IMG/VR virus record: IMGVR_UViG_3300048023_000615
Coordinates: 1 to 46,258 of that record
Direction: 5' to 3' (one strand)
Length of the DNA stretch: 46,258 bases
Source: a virus
Part shown: one piece after another, positions 27,273 to 36,431 of the stretch
Position numbering within the stretch: position 1 is the first letter of the stretch
Layout of the letters: the number at the start of each line of letters is the position of its first letter
Notes under the pieces: model-generated
Database searches by the model: none
Told to the model about the DNA's origin: nothing
What the model saw: only the letters and a program-made list of their open reading frames with translations
Translations under genes and position numbers: made by a program

Positions 27273-27567
27273 TTCACAATATACTACTTCAGCTTCGCTC
27301 CTTATGGATGCGCATTATATGCGCTTGGGAATCAAGAAAAGGTGGAGCAAAGAAAGGGTAGATAGGTTATGTGGATTTTTAAGGATGAACTACGGGGAGG
27401 TGGCGAGCCTTTTGCATATGCCTCACGCAGAGTTTACCCAAAAAATATCTTCAACGAAACCATTAGATGGACCCCTTTGCCTGCTTTTAACCATAATTGA
27501 GAGAAGGTATCTCCATAATTACACGAAGGACACTATAGACAACTTATTCAATTTTACCGATGGTTAA
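27208..27567 (+). CDS. HTH-like small phage protein
   Basis: 119 residues from ATG 27208 (MTPKAKTIRTKKSPKLKKLP), which has GGAGG at a short distance; the frame also opens at 27181. The C-terminal ~85 residues, from MDAHYMRLGIKKRWSKERVD to PLCLLLTIIERRYL, match an XRE-like helix-turn-helix pattern (FLRMNYGEVASLLHM as the recognition region). A regulatory role among late genes is inference. It overlaps the portal start by eight bases. Confidence 0.55.
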   Translation: MTPKAKTIRTKKSPKLKKLPGDSQYTTSASLLMDAHYMRLGIKKRWSKERVDRLCGFLRMNYGEVASLLHMPHAEFTQKISSTKPLDGPLCLLLTIIERRYLHNYTKDTIDNLFNFTDG

Positions 27568-29845
27568 TAAGGATATACTTAAAAAATACGGATGTACAAC
27601 CGAGAGACTTCGTGAAATCTTTACTGCTGAAGAGGATTCAAAGGATCATGAAACAAGGCAGTACTTTCAGGATTTAATTCAATCGAGAATACTTGAGGGA
27701 ATAAGAGAGAGTGCAGATAGTGCCAAACTATACATGAGCGTGGATATGGCTTGGGACTCAATCCCGATTAATAAGTCTACCATTCCGTTATTACAGTACG
27801 CACAGGGCAAAATATCCATTGAGGATTGTCACGAAAAGTTGAGCGATCTAGGTATGGCAGATAAGTTCTGCGAGTATGATGACGAGGGTGATCTACGCAA
27901 TATTAATGCTCTTAGGTTGTATGAAGTGTCTGTAAATATCATACGCTCGTATGTCACTAGGAGAGTTGCGGCTCAGGCAAGTAGGTTTTCAAATCTATAC
28001 CCATACTTCAAATATGAACCAAGAAGTACCGCACTAGCAGATAAGCTCCGGGCGGATGTATTAAGCCAGCGGGTGGAAATGATGACCGAGCAGTTTGGTT
28101 ATAGGCACCAGTTCGAGCAAACAATTAGGCAAATGTTTATGTATGGGCATAGTGTAGCATTTCCTGATACAGCATGGACGGAGGACATACAATGGAGATA
28201 CTCCAATGATGAGCTAACTGGCGAGGAGAATATGGAGTCCTACGCAGAGAGGGCTGGGGTTCACTTCACGACTCCACACCCTACTCGCGTAATGAGGGAT
28301 TCATCCCGGCCGTTACATGACCTAAATAATAACCAAGGTCCAGAGTGGATCGGGTATTGGGACATAGTAAGGTATTCAGATATTTACGGAAATGCAGCTT
28401 CTTGGAATTCAGATAAGATTAGTTACACAAACAGCTTATCCACTCTATATAACACATATGCAGACTTCTTTGGTTATTACTTTAAGGATGACTTGGTATT
28501 TCCAAAAGTTCAAGATCAGCACTCATTTCGCAATGAGAGAGTAGCTCAGACCGGAATGTATGCAGGTGAAGATCTTGATAAAGGATTGTTTGTCACCCAA
28601 ATGTGCATGAAGGTAAATCCAAAGAGAGACGGACTGGGTGAGTATCCGCATGATGTGTGGTTAAAGTTTACAGTAGCTAGTGACGAAACTGTGCTGTACG
28701 CAGAGTATCTGCCATCGTTGCCAGCTATTTATGGTGGTATCAATGAGAATGATGATCGCATGGCGAATATATCAGTCGCACATGAAATCATGCCCTACCA
28801 AGACCAATTAACAAATATACTCAACTCTATGCTTGAGCAGATGAAAATGAGTATGTTCAAGATATTTGCCATAGACCAAGACGCACTAGACGACGACGTG
28901 AAAGACTATATCAAGAATGCGTTGGCAGATGATACATTCTACGCTAAACCAAAAGCATTATTCTACTCTGGTCAAAAGGCAGCCGATCTAGGTATTAATA
29001 ATAACGACTTTATTAAGGTAGTAGATGTACAGAAAGAACTTTCCGCGGGGGTCAACCAATCGATCCAAGCAATTCTCCAGTTATTAAATCTCGTTGAGCG
29101 TTTGCTGATCCTTTCTCCACAAGAGTTAGGACAGCCCGCTCCTCGGGAGATTTCAGCTACGGAGGTCGCGGAAATATCCAATACTACAAATGCAATCTAT
29201 TCGTTTATATCTGAGGGTATAGACGATATGAGATGTGCTATGAAAAAGGTATTATATGAGCATTTGGTTACATGCTCTAATGATTCTTTTGTAGTACCAA
29301 TCAAGGGCAGGTACTCGGAAAATATCATAAGAGACGCTGGCTTTGAGGTGGAGACCACAGGGGAGGATAATATGACAAAACGCAATGTCATTGGTACTCC
29401 CACCAACCTTATATATGAATACTTATTCAGCGGTAGAGATGGAGCAGAGCGTGCAAGAGATACTCAATCCGCCCAGGTACTAGGACAACTTGTTATGCAA
29501 ATGCTACAAGTACCCGACATGGCAAAGGCTATGGGTAAGGAGCGTGTATTTGGTATGTTTAATGAAATTTTTAGAATGTCTGGGGCTCATGATCTGAAGT
29601 TGGAGACAGACGAGCAAGACATGCAGGATGATATGGCAAATGTCGGAAACGAGCAATTTATCACAAAACTACGTGAGCAATGGCCTCAAGTGCTACAGAT
29701 GCTTCAAGCTGTAGTTCAACAAATACAGGGAGGTCAGGGCGGACCAATGCCACAAGCTGGACAACCTCAGCCAGCTCCGGGCGCACCACCTATGCAACCT
29801 GAACAACAACCTAAGACATCACCAGATCAACAAGTCCAAATATGA
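27560..29845 (+). CDS. Portal protein
   Basis: 761 residues, the size of large short-tailed-phage portals. Position between terminase and scaffold/capsid genes, a helical central part with FKIFAIDQDALDDDVKDYIK and a Gln/Pro-rich C-terminus (PQAGQPQPAPGAPPMQPEQQ) support this. The portal forms the dodecameric ring through which terminase pumps DNA. No short diagnostic motif is visible; assignment rests on order, length and internal fold pattern. The start lacks a Shine-Dalgarno sequence and overlaps the preceding gene; its end overlaps the scaffold gene by four bases. Confidence 0.8.
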   Translation: MVNKDILKKYGCTTERLREIFTAEEDSKDHETRQYFQDLIQSRILEGIRESADSAKLYMSVDMAWDSIPINKSTIPLLQYAQGKISIEDCHEKLSDLGMADKFCEYDDEGDLRNINALRLYEVSVNIIRSYVTRRVAAQASRFSNLYPYFKYEPRSTALADKLRADVLSQRVEMMTEQFGYRHQFEQTIRQMFMYGHSVAFPDTAWTEDIQWRYSNDELTGEENMESYAERAGVHFTTPHPTRVMRDSSRPLHDLNNNQGPEWIGYWDIVRYSDIYGNAASWNSDKISYTNSLSTLYNTYADFFGYYFKDDLVFPKVQDQHSFRNERVAQTGMYAGEDLDKGLFVTQMCMKVNPKRDGLGEYPHDVWLKFTVASDETVLYAEYLPSLPAIYGGINENDDRMANISVAHEIMPYQDQLTNILNSMLEQMKMSMFKIFAIDQDALDDDVKDYIKNALADDTFYAKPKALFYSGQKAADLGINNNDFIKVVDVQKELSAGVNQSIQAILQLLNLVERLLILSPQELGQPAPREISATEVAEISNTTNAIYSFISEGIDDMRCAMKKVLYEHLVTCSNDSFVVPIKGRYSENIIRDAGFEVETTGEDNMTKRNVIGTPTNLIYEYLFSGRDGAERARDTQSAQVLGQLVMQMLQVPDMAKAMGKERVFGMFNEIFRMSGAHDLKLETDEQDMQDDMANVGNEQFITKLREQWPQVLQMLQAVVQQIQGGQGGPMPQAGQPQPAPGAPPMQPEQQPKTSPDQQVQI

Positions 29846-31230
29846 GCGAAGAAGAGAATCCTGAAGTAGAAGAGCAAAGAGCCGAAACTGAAGAAGTAGA
29901 GGCAAGCCAACCGGAAGAAAAAAACGATGCTTTATATAAAACGCTATTTGATATAGCTGAAGAAGCCGTTGAGGAGCAAGAGGAGTATCGTCCACCCGTA
30001 GAGTTAAATGAAGCTGTAGCTACTTTAGACGATCAACCGGAAGAGGAAGTCGTACAGGAAGATGTACAAGAGGAGGCAAAGGAAGAAGAGCCTAAGAAGA
30101 CTGAGCCTAAAAAGAAAAAGCTACGAAAAGTAATAGACCCAGATGTCCCTGAAGATGTAGCTAAGCAACCAGCATTTACAGCTTCTAATGAAGATAAATA
30201 CGAGCCGGACTCTGAGGATGTTGAGTTCATGGAGGAGCTTGTCCCTGATGAGCGTGCAGTATACGAGAAGGTATTATATGCCGATAAAAGGCTTGGTGGT
30301 GACTACAGGGGGAAATCAAAACAATTCCGTGACTTTTTTAAGAAGAATAAGGAGTTTGTTGAGAAGCGTATGGCTGAGGATGATTTCTATGACCCTTCAT
30401 CAGATGAACAATATTCCCAGTTTGTACAAAAGAACAAACCGCAGTTTAGTCGATCGGATGAGGATAAGGTTTATAGAGAGATGATCCTTGAGGAAGCCGA
30501 CCGCAGGATAAATAAGAAGACCTCAGAGAAGATTGAGCAACTTGAGCAACAACTTAAAAGACAAGAAGTCTTACCTAGAGTGAATCAGGCAAAGGCAAAT
30601 TTTAGAAAGGTAGCACAGCAAACAGTAGTACCAGAGGAGTATCAAAAAGAATTCGCTGAAGGGGGACAAGAGGCAGTAACTAAATTTGCGGGCGAAAATC
30701 CACTTGAGTATCAAATACTTGAGAAGAACACTCAGGAACTATTGCAATTTAGTGACACACTTACAGAAATCTTCTTAGATCCAAGTACTCAACTTGATGT
30801 TGCTGGTAATCCAATGCACAAACATCTGAATGATTGGCTTAACGGAGAGCAGAATAACTTTATTAAAAGCGGGCAGACCCAACAGGAAGACGGTAGGGTA
30901 TTTATGCGCAGGGAGAGATATTTTCAACTACCAGAGGACAAAAGGTCAGAATATTACACATGGTCGGATAATGATCTACTTAAACTCCTCGCGTTGCGTT
31001 ATGGAGATAAGGTTAATGCAGAGATTAAGCAGCATAGGGAGCAGATGGAGAAGGCTGGATACACAAGGGTAAAGCCACAGGAAGAATCGCAACCCCAACA
31101 GCAACAGCAACCTACGAGACAACAAGCAAGGCCTCCAGTCGTAAATCCATCTCCTAGGCAAGGTAGTACCGTAGATTCAAAGCAAGCCCAACCAAAGCAA
31201 AATGCGCTGATGTCAGCATTGGGTTTGTGA
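29842..31230 (+). CDS. Scaffolding protein candidate
   Basis: 462 residues. The N-terminal ~130 are extremely acidic (EEVVQEDVQEEAKEEEPKKT), the middle is helical with a coiled coil (KTSEKIEQLEQQLKRQEVLP) and the end is Gln/Pro-rich (QPQQQQQPTRQQARPP). Charged, helical composition and the position between portal and capsid are typical of scaffolds that leave the prohead during maturation. ATGA coupling with the portal stop. Sequence similarity to a family is not obvious. Confidence 0.7.
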   Translation: MSEEENPEVEEQRAETEEVEASQPEEKNDALYKTLFDIAEEAVEEQEEYRPPVELNEAVATLDDQPEEEVVQEDVQEEAKEEEPKKTEPKKKKLRKVIDPDVPEDVAKQPAFTASNEDKYEPDSEDVEFMEELVPDERAVYEKVLYADKRLGGDYRGKSKQFRDFFKKNKEFVEKRMAEDDFYDPSSDEQYSQFVQKNKPQFSRSDEDKVYREMILEEADRRINKKTSEKIEQLEQQLKRQEVLPRVNQAKANFRKVAQQTVVPEEYQKEFAEGGQEAVTKFAGENPLEYQILEKNTQELLQFSDTLTEIFLDPSTQLDVAGNPMHKHLNDWLNGEQNNFIKSGQTQQEDGRVFMRRERYFQLPEDKRSEYYTWSDNDLLKLLALRYGDKVNAEIKQHREQMEKAGYTRVKPQEESQPQQQQQPTRQQARPPVVNPSPRQGSTVDSKQAQPKQNALMSALGL

Positions 31231-31264
31231 ATCCAAAAACATAGTTTTAGGTTATCGGTGTAAA

Positions 31265-31281
31265 TATGGGCAAAACCCATA
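31265..31281 (+). other. Hairpin in the capsid-gene leader
   Basis: TATGGG, CAAAA, CCCATA: a perfect six-pair stem with a five-base loop, 35 bases after the scaffold stop. It is followed by an AT-rich stretch, not a direct T run (the first TTTTTT is at 31302), so it may be a weak terminator or an RNA stability element. Confidence 0.4.
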
Positions 31282-31349
31282 AATCAATAAATATATAAGT
31301 ATTTTTTCCGAAATGATGATTTAGTACCACTTTATGTTAATATCAGATT

Positions 31350-31371
31350 GTAACACGAAATATCGTATAAC
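31350..31371 (+). promoter_or_regulatory. 22-bp palindromic site (copy H) before the capsid gene
   Basis: GTAACACGA, AATA, TCGTATAAC. Its right arm has two mismatches and supplies TATAAC. It lies 22 bases before ATG 31394 in the 163-base leader of the capsid gene, which would need strong separate expression. Confidence 0.55.
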
Positions 31372-31393
31372 AATCAACTCAATATAACATAAT

Positions 31394-33307
31394 ATGGCTA
31401 CAAATTCATCACTGGATACTCCTAGCGCATCAAGTGCGAGTTCTCTCGTAAAGGATCCATCGGGGGCTAACTTCACAACCGCAAATGTCGCTCGTATCAT
31501 CAAGGTAGATGATTCTACGGGCTGTACCCTTACGAACGCATCGATTAAGGGTCTTACTCCTGCCGAATTCGAGGCTCTTTCCAATAAGGAAATTGACTTG
31601 GCTCGCGTTATCGCAAGCTCTGCAGAAGCTAAAGTACTCGGTGTTCGTCAGCGTGGGTTAGTTGACTTACTTAATAGCTCAATTACTAACATTAAGCCTC
31701 TTATTAATAAGGTAAATGTTGCCGAGCAATCAATCATTCTTCCATACATTCAGCGTAGACAGCGCTCCATTCTTAATAGTGGATACTTTGCTATCGAGGC
31801 TGGAAAGAAAGCGGACGGCAATTCTCCGATTGACGGAAATTCCGGATATACGCTTGCTCCACAAGACCGTGAGGTAACTGTAAATCTTGGAGCATCTGAC
31901 TGGGCTACTCCAATCGATCACATCGAGAGATACTTCCTTACTGGTGGATTTGTAGTATGTAACTGGTGGGACTCTACCTCCAAGGAGCCAATCGAGGTAC
32001 AATTCCAAATCATTGGTGCAGCAGATGCTACTGGTAGTAACATTCAAAAAGCAAAAGTAACTCTTCGTCCGGCAGGTAAACAAATCTCTGCAACTTATGC
32101 AAATGGTGGAGCATGGGACGGAACTAATCCAGTTAATGCCGCTCAAGCTGTAATAGCTGCTCAGTACTCACCTACATATGGTATTGTTCAGACGATCGCT
32201 AACAATGTTAATGATTTTGAAGCATGGTGTCAGAACCAACCAACCGACTTGAGCGTAAAGATCATCGTCAACTGGTTGCAAACCACTCGTGAGTCCAGAA
32301 CTATTGACCAGTCATACAAGGAAACATTGCAGAAAATCATGAACGGGGATGTTAATAGCTACCTCAAGTCCATGGTTTACACTCCGCTTTCCGAGCAAAA
32401 CAAGATTGCCGCTCAAGCATCTCAAGATCAATGGTTGCGTGCTACTTGGTTCAATCAACCAATTAGTGACAAGCAAACTCCTGAGACTTACATGTCCCTT
32501 CCTGCGGTCACCGACCCAGAAGACAATACCTGCACACTTGAGTACAAATCTAATGCACTTGGTATCAAGTCTCTCTTAGCTGAGTCCAATCGTGTTAAAT
32601 CTAAGTCCGGTGGAGTTTACACTCTTGAGGATCTTCAATCTGACATCTACTACTTGAAACGCAATCGTGAGCAAGACGGCTCTAGCATTAGCGTTGTCGA
32701 TGTGATGACTGATCGCTTCACCTACAACAAGCTCTTTGAAGTATTTAATAAATACTACCAAGGTCGCTACGGTTGGGGACTTGATCGCAATGCTCAAATC
32801 AACCAGCAGATCACTCACAACGGCATCTTGTTGTTTAATTACTCGATGTTTGATCTTCCTGAAGTTGGTTGCCAGCTTGCAGTTTTCCACGATCCTTATT
32901 TCGATGACATGATCAATCACGGATCCATGCTTTTCAATGGTGATGGGTTTGCTGGTGATGACGGAGACAAGGCAATCAAAGATGACGGAAGTCGCTCCAC
33001 TCAGCCTGTGTTTGGTACTGGTAATACTTCCAAGAGTGCAGAGTATGCAAAAGCTATGCGCTCCATGTGGTTTATCGATTGGTCTGATGTAAAGATCGGT
33101 ATTGCTGGAACTAACAGCGTTACTCGTAAATGGCCAAAACCAGAAGTTATGGAATCATACAAGTGTCGTATGGCTCACAAGGAAACTGAGTATTCACTCC
33201 GTTCCACCAAGTGGACCACTATGATGGATGTTCCTGCTCGTCACTTGATTGTCGAGAACTTCGATGTAGCTTCTGAAGTAAAGAACTGGTCAACTTACAT
33301 CTCTTAA
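31394..33307 (+). CDS. Major capsid protein
   Basis: 637 residues in the position directly after the scaffold. It begins MATNSSLDTPSASSASSLVK. Beta-rich stretches and helices alternate throughout (FTTANVARIIKVDDSTG; TYNKLFEVFNKYYQGRYGWG). At 637 residues it is longer than a simple HK97-type capsid, so an extra domain or a distinct lineage is possible. The gene appears richer in C-ending codons than its neighbours, as expected for abundant expression; I did not count. It is framed by its own 5' site and a strong terminator. Confidence 0.75.
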   Translation: MATNSSLDTPSASSASSLVKDPSGANFTTANVARIIKVDDSTGCTLTNASIKGLTPAEFEALSNKEIDLARVIASSAEAKVLGVRQRGLVDLLNSSITNIKPLINKVNVAEQSIILPYIQRRQRSILNSGYFAIEAGKKADGNSPIDGNSGYTLAPQDREVTVNLGASDWATPIDHIERYFLTGGFVVCNWWDSTSKEPIEVQFQIIGAADATGSNIQKAKVTLRPAGKQISATYANGGAWDGTNPVNAAQAVIAAQYSPTYGIVQTIANNVNDFEAWCQNQPTDLSVKIIVNWLQTTRESRTIDQSYKETLQKIMNGDVNSYLKSMVYTPLSEQNKIAAQASQDQWLRATWFNQPISDKQTPETYMSLPAVTDPEDNTCTLEYKSNALGIKSLLAESNRVKSKSGGVYTLEDLQSDIYYLKRNREQDGSSISVVDVMTDRFTYNKLFEVFNKYYQGRYGWGLDRNAQINQQITHNGILLFNYSMFDLPEVGCQLAVFHDPYFDDMINHGSMLFNGDGFAGDDGDKAIKDDGSRSTQPVFGTGNTSKSAEYAKAMRSMWFIDWSDVKIGIAGTNSVTRKWPKPEVMESYKCRMAHKETEYSLRSTKWTTMMDVPARHLIVENFDVASEVKNWSTYIS

Positions 33308-33328
33308 CAACTTAGCTTAGACCCTACA

Positions 33329-33370
33329 TCCCTCCTCCTGCGTAGCGGGGGGAGGGGGTGGGGTTTTGTT
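33329..33370 (+). terminator. Rho-independent terminator after capsid gene
   Basis: CCCTCCTCC (33330-33338) pairs with GGGGGAGGG (33348-33356), a nine-pair GC-rich stem with one G-U pair and a nine-base loop, then GGTGGGG and TTTTGTT. It lies 21 bases after the capsid stop and ends just before the next gene. Confidence 0.75.
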
Positions 33371-33374
33371 CTAT

Positions 33375-33731
33375 ATGAAGTATTTATTTTTTAAGGACGC
33401 GAATAGAGATTACAAGGCTGAGATCGAAAGAGTAAAGCTCGGTTCATTATGGATGGCTGTTGGTATGTATGAGGATAAGGATGCCAAGAAACTTCTTAAA
33501 GACCACAAGGGTTTTGTATCTGAAATAGATCAAGTTCAGTACGAAGATTTATTGCAAAAAAAAACTCAATCGGTAACGGGACGAGTATTCAAGACGCAAC
33601 CCCAAGACCCGAGCAGAGATCCCAATGCAGTGTATGCGGAAGAAAAAAGCAAGCCTACCTCGCCTAAAGTAAAGGATTTAATATCAGTCGGGGATGCGGT
33701 TGTTGAAAACCCCCTCGAGGGATCAGACTGA
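33375..33731 (+). CDS. Hypothetical protein, 118 aa
   Basis: 118 residues from ATG 33375; a TTG three codons earlier is also in frame. It begins MKYLFFKDANRDYKAEIERV and has a Pro-rich, charged C-terminal half. It is the first gene after the capsid terminator and lies in the region where head-completion proteins occur. Its stop overlaps the next ATG. No family recognised. Confidence 0.55.
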   Translation: MKYLFFKDANRDYKAEIERVKLGSLWMAVGMYEDKDAKKLLKDHKGFVSEIDQVQYEDLLQKKTQSVTGRVFKTQPQDPSRDPNAVYAEEKSKPTSPKVKDLISVGDAVVENPLEGSD

Positions 33732-33889
33732 TGGACAGGGCGACTTTCGTTGGTGTTTTGGGTACTGTTTTTAGTTTCACATTAGATTCTATTCATCTTG
33801 TTGCCGCAACTATTTGCGCACTATTGACTGCTGTGCATATGGGTGTTAGTATTTACCTCAAGGTAAAGGGGAAAGGGGATGATAAATGA
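33731..33889 (+). CDS. Small membrane protein (holin-like), 52 aa
   Basis: 52 codons, ATG 33731 to TGA 33887-33889, coupled on both sides (stop overlaps ATG 33886). ATFVGVLGTVFSFTLDSIHL, VAATICALLTAVHMG and VSIYLKVKGKGDDK indicate two hydrophobic segments and a basic tail, similar to small phage holins. It lies among head genes; holin function is inference. Confidence 0.55.
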   Translation: MDRATFVGVLGTVFSFTLDSIHLVAATICALLTAVHMGVSIYLKVKGKGDDK

Positions 33890-34479
33890 ATACAGTAAAT
33901 TATAATGAAAAGGGGGCGATAACTGATTCTACTTATGTTGGAGTAGATAATAATAGGTTGGTAGTAACCACCCGCCCGGAAGACTTTGGTACATTTGTTG
34001 TATCAACTAACGAAAACTACACTATTATCCCTTTCGCTAAGGCAAAAAGCTTTAGAATAAATAACCTTACTGGGAAGATCGCAGGCATACGCCGCAGGCA
34101 CAAAACTATAGTAGTAGATAATCTGGACGATTTAGATTATAGCGAGTGGGCTGGCACGGGAACTATTGTCAAAGCAGATGAAGTCCTTGAGGGTGTGCGC
34201 ACAGCAAAAGTAACGGGACTTGTATATAGACCACTTTCTACAGAGGTAATGCTTGATGATTCAGAGGTAGAAGTCACTTTCAGAACACCCATACAAGAGG
34301 AGTATTCTACAAAAATATCAGTATGGGACTCTGCTACTCGTGTAACTACTCCAAACGCAAACGCATCAGCTACTTTTACAGCAACAGAGCAAAATACAAC
34401 AAAGGATACTGCATACAAGGTGATATTTAGAATGAGACCTTCCAGGAGTGAGTATGATGTATTCTTAGAAAAGGAATAA
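33886..34479 (+). CDS. Hypothetical structural protein, 197 aa
   Basis: 197 residues starting MNTVNYNEKGAITDSTYVGV. Predicted beta-rich (LVVTTRPEDFGTFVVS; VEVTFRTPIQEEYS), as in head decoration or tail adaptor proteins. Coupled to the small membrane gene and followed at two bases by the next. I do not recognise a family, though position suggests a virion protein. Confidence 0.5.
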   Translation: MNTVNYNEKGAITDSTYVGVDNNRLVVTTRPEDFGTFVVSTNENYTIIPFAKAKSFRINNLTGKIAGIRRRHKTIVVDNLDDLDYSEWAGTGTIVKADEVLEGVRTAKVTGLVYRPLSTEVMLDDSEVEVTFRTPIQEEYSTKISVWDSATRVTTPNANASATFTATEQNTTKDTAYKVIFRMRPSRSEYDVFLEKE

Positions 34480-34481
34480 TT

Positions 34482-36431
34482 ATGTCTTTAGCACAAGGTC
34501 AGATTTATAAAGGAACTACAGGGTCATACTCTGCAATAAGTTCACCATTTAAATATATTCCCTTTGGTGATTCCCTTAAGGTTGGTATCGACCAAATCCC
34601 AATTAATACGAATGTGCCGGAAGCAGATTCGACATGGTGGCCAGGACCAATAGTTGCTGATAACGGGGTTTTTATTAATAGTAGTGAATGGCTAGATAAT
34701 TCAACATGGTCGTCAGATGGATACCAGGATGGAGGCGGCTCTATAAACTATAGGCAGTTTGCAGGTCCATCAAAAACTCAGCCATATAACGGGGATGGCT
34801 TGTTTACGAGAACCACTTTGGGTGCAGTTGCACTACAGGGGCAAGATGACTCCAATCACTGGGGTCAAACATTTTCTCAAGGACTAAGCGCTGTACAAAA
34901 TGGACAGTTTACTTTCATGGTCGGGAGTAGTCGTGATGCTGCACCTGGATACACAATTAATGGTCTGTCCAATACTCTTGTAACAAAAAGATTTAAGTTA
35001 GTCGCTGGTCAGACTGATATGTCAGCTAGTGCAAATGTAACACTTGTTGCATATGATCCTGCACTACACCCAACGGACTGGGATAGTCAATGGGTTCTAT
35101 CTACTGATGGTAATCAACTAACCTATTACGCCGGAGCAAACTCATCTACGAATTTCGAAGACTTAAATAGTAACATAAATAATGTTGCTCCCCCATCTAC
35201 TAAACTTGAGAAGGGTAAAATATACCAAGGAGATTCTTCGTCTTATGCACCGATTGATTCTCCATTAGAAATACTGGCAAGAGTCGGGCCAGGAACGAAT
35301 GGTACATCAGACATATTTAGTATGCCACAAGTAGACACTCAATCTTGGTACACAGGTGAAGGCTCATGGCAAGCAGGTCGCTATGGTAACACTAATAATA
35401 GCCAGTTCCATGACCCGTTTACTGCTGTTACGCAGGGACTGATGCCGCAAGGTCCATTTGGTGTAATAGGCAATACAGATGATGTAACAGGTGACCCAAT
35501 ACTCACTTACTATAAAGACTTTTTTATTGCTCGTAAAACGAATGACCATTGGCTGGTTGAGTATAGTATTTCACATAAGGATTTCCCTACTCCAACAATA
35601 GGTAATGGAATAATACGACTTACTTTTAAGCTAGTAAGCGGGCAGTCGGTCATAGATACATCAAGCTGGGAAGAGGGGCAACCTACTCCAATTTTGGTAG
35701 ATATATTACCAGCAGCTGGTAATCCATCCGACTGGGCAAATAACTGGGTATTAAGTTCGGACGCACAGACACTCTATTATTTTACAGATGACGCATCAGG
35801 AACAACTGGACTAGCTCCGCTAAGTATTGACTCTTTTGAATTTGGGGATTTATCTGAATCCGCCACCCCGCCAAATAATGAACCTACAAATAATGACCCT
35901 GTAACTATAACAGATGGTGGCTCAGGCTACCCGAGTACTGGAACTAATGTAGCAGTAGAGAACGGATCAGGTAAGGGGATGACCGTAGACTATGAGGCAA
36001 CTGCAGGAGCGGTGACCGAGGTAACCATTAGTGACCCTGGAGTGGATTATGAGGTAGGAGATCAAGTACAGATAACGGGAGGCTCAAGTCCGGCTACTAT
36101 TACTTTAAACCAAGCATCCCCAGATTCCGATGTAGGTGAAACAATTAATGGTAGAACAATTATAGCAAGGAATGAAGCTGGACAGTTCGGTACAAATAGC
36201 ATGATGGATTCAGTCGTGTCTATAGAGTCTGAGAATTCGGTTAATGTTGACCCTATAGTTTATCAACAAAAGGTAAATTATGTTCACGAGCAAATGTTCA
36301 GCACTTCATCATACTCATTTCCTTGTTATGATAATATATCGGAATATGAAGTGATAAACCTAGGAAGTGATGCTCTTAATTATTCTGATAATACAGATAG
36401 TATATCTCTAACTGGTTTTTATGGATCATGA
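34482..36431 (+). CDS. Structural protein with duplicated domain and GSGY domain
   Basis: 649 residues. AQGQIYKGTTGSYSAISSPF (about 3-22) and KGKIYQGDSSSYAPIDSPLE (about 246) start two copies of one ~240-residue unit, with matching ends (PTDWDSQWVLSTDGNQLTYY and PSDWANNWVLSSDAQTLYYF). A Gly-rich domain follows (ITDGGSGYPSTG; ISDPGVDYEVGDQVQITGG), the GSGY type seen in many cyanophage and marine phage virion proteins. AAAGGA precedes the ATG. Receptor or capsid decoration is possible; the precise role is unknown. Confidence 0.6.
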   Translation: MSLAQGQIYKGTTGSYSAISSPFKYIPFGDSLKVGIDQIPINTNVPEADSTWWPGPIVADNGVFINSSEWLDNSTWSSDGYQDGGGSINYRQFAGPSKTQPYNGDGLFTRTTLGAVALQGQDDSNHWGQTFSQGLSAVQNGQFTFMVGSSRDAAPGYTINGLSNTLVTKRFKLVAGQTDMSASANVTLVAYDPALHPTDWDSQWVLSTDGNQLTYYAGANSSTNFEDLNSNINNVAPPSTKLEKGKIYQGDSSSYAPIDSPLEILARVGPGTNGTSDIFSMPQVDTQSWYTGEGSWQAGRYGNTNNSQFHDPFTAVTQGLMPQGPFGVIGNTDDVTGDPILTYYKDFFIARKTNDHWLVEYSISHKDFPTPTIGNGIIRLTFKLVSGQSVIDTSSWEEGQPTPILVDILPAAGNPSDWANNWVLSSDAQTLYYFTDDASGTTGLAPLSIDSFEFGDLSESATPPNNEPTNNDPVTITDGGSGYPSTGTNVAVENGSGKGMTVDYEATAGAVTEVTISDPGVDYEVGDQVQITGGSSPATITLNQASPDSDVGETINGRTIIARNEAGQFGTNSMMDSVVSIESENSVNVDPIVYQQKVNYVHEQMFSTSSYSFPCYDNISEYEVINLGSDALNYSDNTDSISLTGFYGS

